From NCBI GenBank assembly GCA_036960305.1, contig JBALWA010000003.1, positions 152,196 through 216,195 of the forward strand: a stretch of DNA of 64,000 nucleotides, given 5' to 3'. Numbering within the stretch: the first letter of the stretch is position 1; the number at the start of each line of letters is the position of its first letter. A program made the position numbers and the translations under genes. The notes beneath the pieces are model-generated. The model saw nothing but the letters and a program-made list of their open reading frames with translations, was not told the origin of the DNA and ran no database searches. The DNA is from JBALVT01 sp036960305 (GTDB lineage Bacteria; Pseudomonadota; Gammaproteobacteria; Pseudomonadales; Halieaceae). Below, piece by piece: positions 63,559-64,000 of the stretch.

Positions 63559-63590
63559 ACACCTTTAAATGTGTATTTAAAAGTACTTTT
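63559..63590. promoter_or_regulatory. inverted repeats upstream of phd, likely Phd operators
   Basis: ACAC-N8-GTGT (63559-63574) and the perfect palindrome AAAAGTACTTTT (63579-63590) lie 40-71 bases before the antitoxin start, in AT-rich sequence. Phd proteins bind repeated palindromes in this place. The assignment rests on position and symmetry. Confidence 0.5.
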
Positions 63591-63661
63591 AATACGTTGT
63601 CTGAAACCTCTGGAAATCGAAGGCAAAAGCCCAGAGTCCCGCCAGGCCTATTGACAGTCAG

Positions 63662-64000
63662 TGTTAAATTGCATCCAAAATTGACCCATTTACCCCCCAT
63701 ATTTGCATCGAATATTGACCCACGTAACCATCCGACTCTTGCTGATAGCGATGCAGGAGTTCCAAGGAGTGATAGACGTGGATTTATTGAGTGTAATCAG
63801 ACGGTGGCACCTGCGTGAAGGTCGATCCATTCGGGAAATTGTCCGGCGAACAGGCCTTTCCAGAAACACCATCCGTAAATATCTGGCCAGCGGTGACATT
63901 GAACCGCGCTACCCGGCTCGGAACAGCCCCAGCAAACTAGACCCCTTTGCCGACATCCTGATGGGTTGGCTAAAGCGAGAGTCAAAGCGGCATCGCAAGC
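63662..64000 (+). mobile_element. left end of an IS21-family element
   Basis: The sequence from TGTTAAATT at about 63662 contains two copies of TTGACCCA (63681-63688 and 63715-63722), the kind of repeated terminal motif IS21 elements carry. An IstA-like gene follows. Only the left part is in the window; the exact end and target duplication cannot be checked. It lies 143 bases upstream of the antitoxin gene. Confidence 0.75.
63778..64000 (+). CDS. istA: IS21-type transposase IstA, N-terminal part (cut by window edge)
   Basis: The visible 74 codons encode LLSVIRRWHLREGRSIREI and then RRTGLSRNTIRKYL, the helix-turn-helix start of IS21-family IstA transposases. Start GTG at 63778 has AAGGAG eight bases upstream; an in-frame ATG at 63751 is the alternative. 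The catalytic DDE domain and the istB partner would lie beyond the window. Confidence 0.85.
   Translation, partial: MDLLSVIRRWHLREGRSIREIVRRTGLSRNTIRKYLASGDIEPRYPARNSPSKLDPFADILMGWLKRESKRHRK

Noticed and set aside
1..64000. tRNA, rRNA, CRISPR array or riboswitch
   Set aside because: No cloverleaf-type segment, rRNA core, regular spaced repeats or known riboswitch core was recognised by eye; a covariance-model scan would be decisive.

Overview
The window looks like a chromosomal segment of an aerobic, facultatively denitrifying marine-type gammaproteobacterium (my best guess is the Halieaceae/Spongiibacteraceae area; this rests on gene content only). It carries GltB/GltD, a clade I type nos cluster, many TonB-dependent receptors, a WS/DGAT and numerous lipid or steroid-type catabolic genes. 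No rRNA, tRNA or CRISPR array was seen.

Layout. (1) 1-13,453: a loose set of lipid/terpenoid/steroid-associated genes: DUF1302 outer-membrane protein (cut by the window edge), WS/DGAT, arylsulfatase, small ferritin-like protein, Baeyer-Villiger monooxygenase, DUF3089 hydrolase, TonB receptor, TetR regulator, alpha/beta-hydrolase lipoprotein, DUF4345 membrane protein and a predicted metal-dependent hydrolase. (2) 13,875-27,612: a second paralogous TonB receptor, an alpha-methylacyl-CoA racemase, and a seven-gene operon (ALDH, Fe-ADH, acyl-CoA ligase, crotonase, SCPx-type thiolase, acyl-CoA dehydrogenase, type II hydroxyacyl-CoA dehydrogenase) divergent from an AraC regulator. Together they read as oxidation of an alcohol, probably methyl-branched, to acyl-CoA and then beta-oxidation. 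(3) 27,667-35,297: sulfatase, FGGY kinase, GlpD-type dehydrogenase and an alkyl-DHAP-synthase-like flavoprotein in one operon, divergent from a second AraC regulator; this could be an ether-lipid (alkylglycerol) module. (4) 35,294-45,187: a tightly overlapping six-gene operon GMC oxidoreductase - PpiC - DUF3604 - SurA-N-like - HupE/UreJ - DUF3604, divergent from a sulfotransferase gene, with a 22-bp perfect palindrome between them. (5) 45,251-54,125: nosRZDFYL, divergent from a two-domain ferritin-like protein across an FNR/DNR-type box. (6) 54,211-62,893: membrane AraC regulator, acyltransferase-3 protein, gltB, gltD. (7) 62,879-64,000: Phd/Doc toxin-antitoxin pair and the left end of an IS21-type element.

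The catabolic part has been rearranged. Three gene scraps lie between intact genes: a TonB-receptor 3' end repeated 1.5 kb away, a WS/DGAT start with its ribosome-binding site still in place, and the start of an HSL-type esterase. The best candidates for something undescribed are the DUF3604/PpiC/HupE operon and the AGPS-GlpD-kinase-sulfatase operon.
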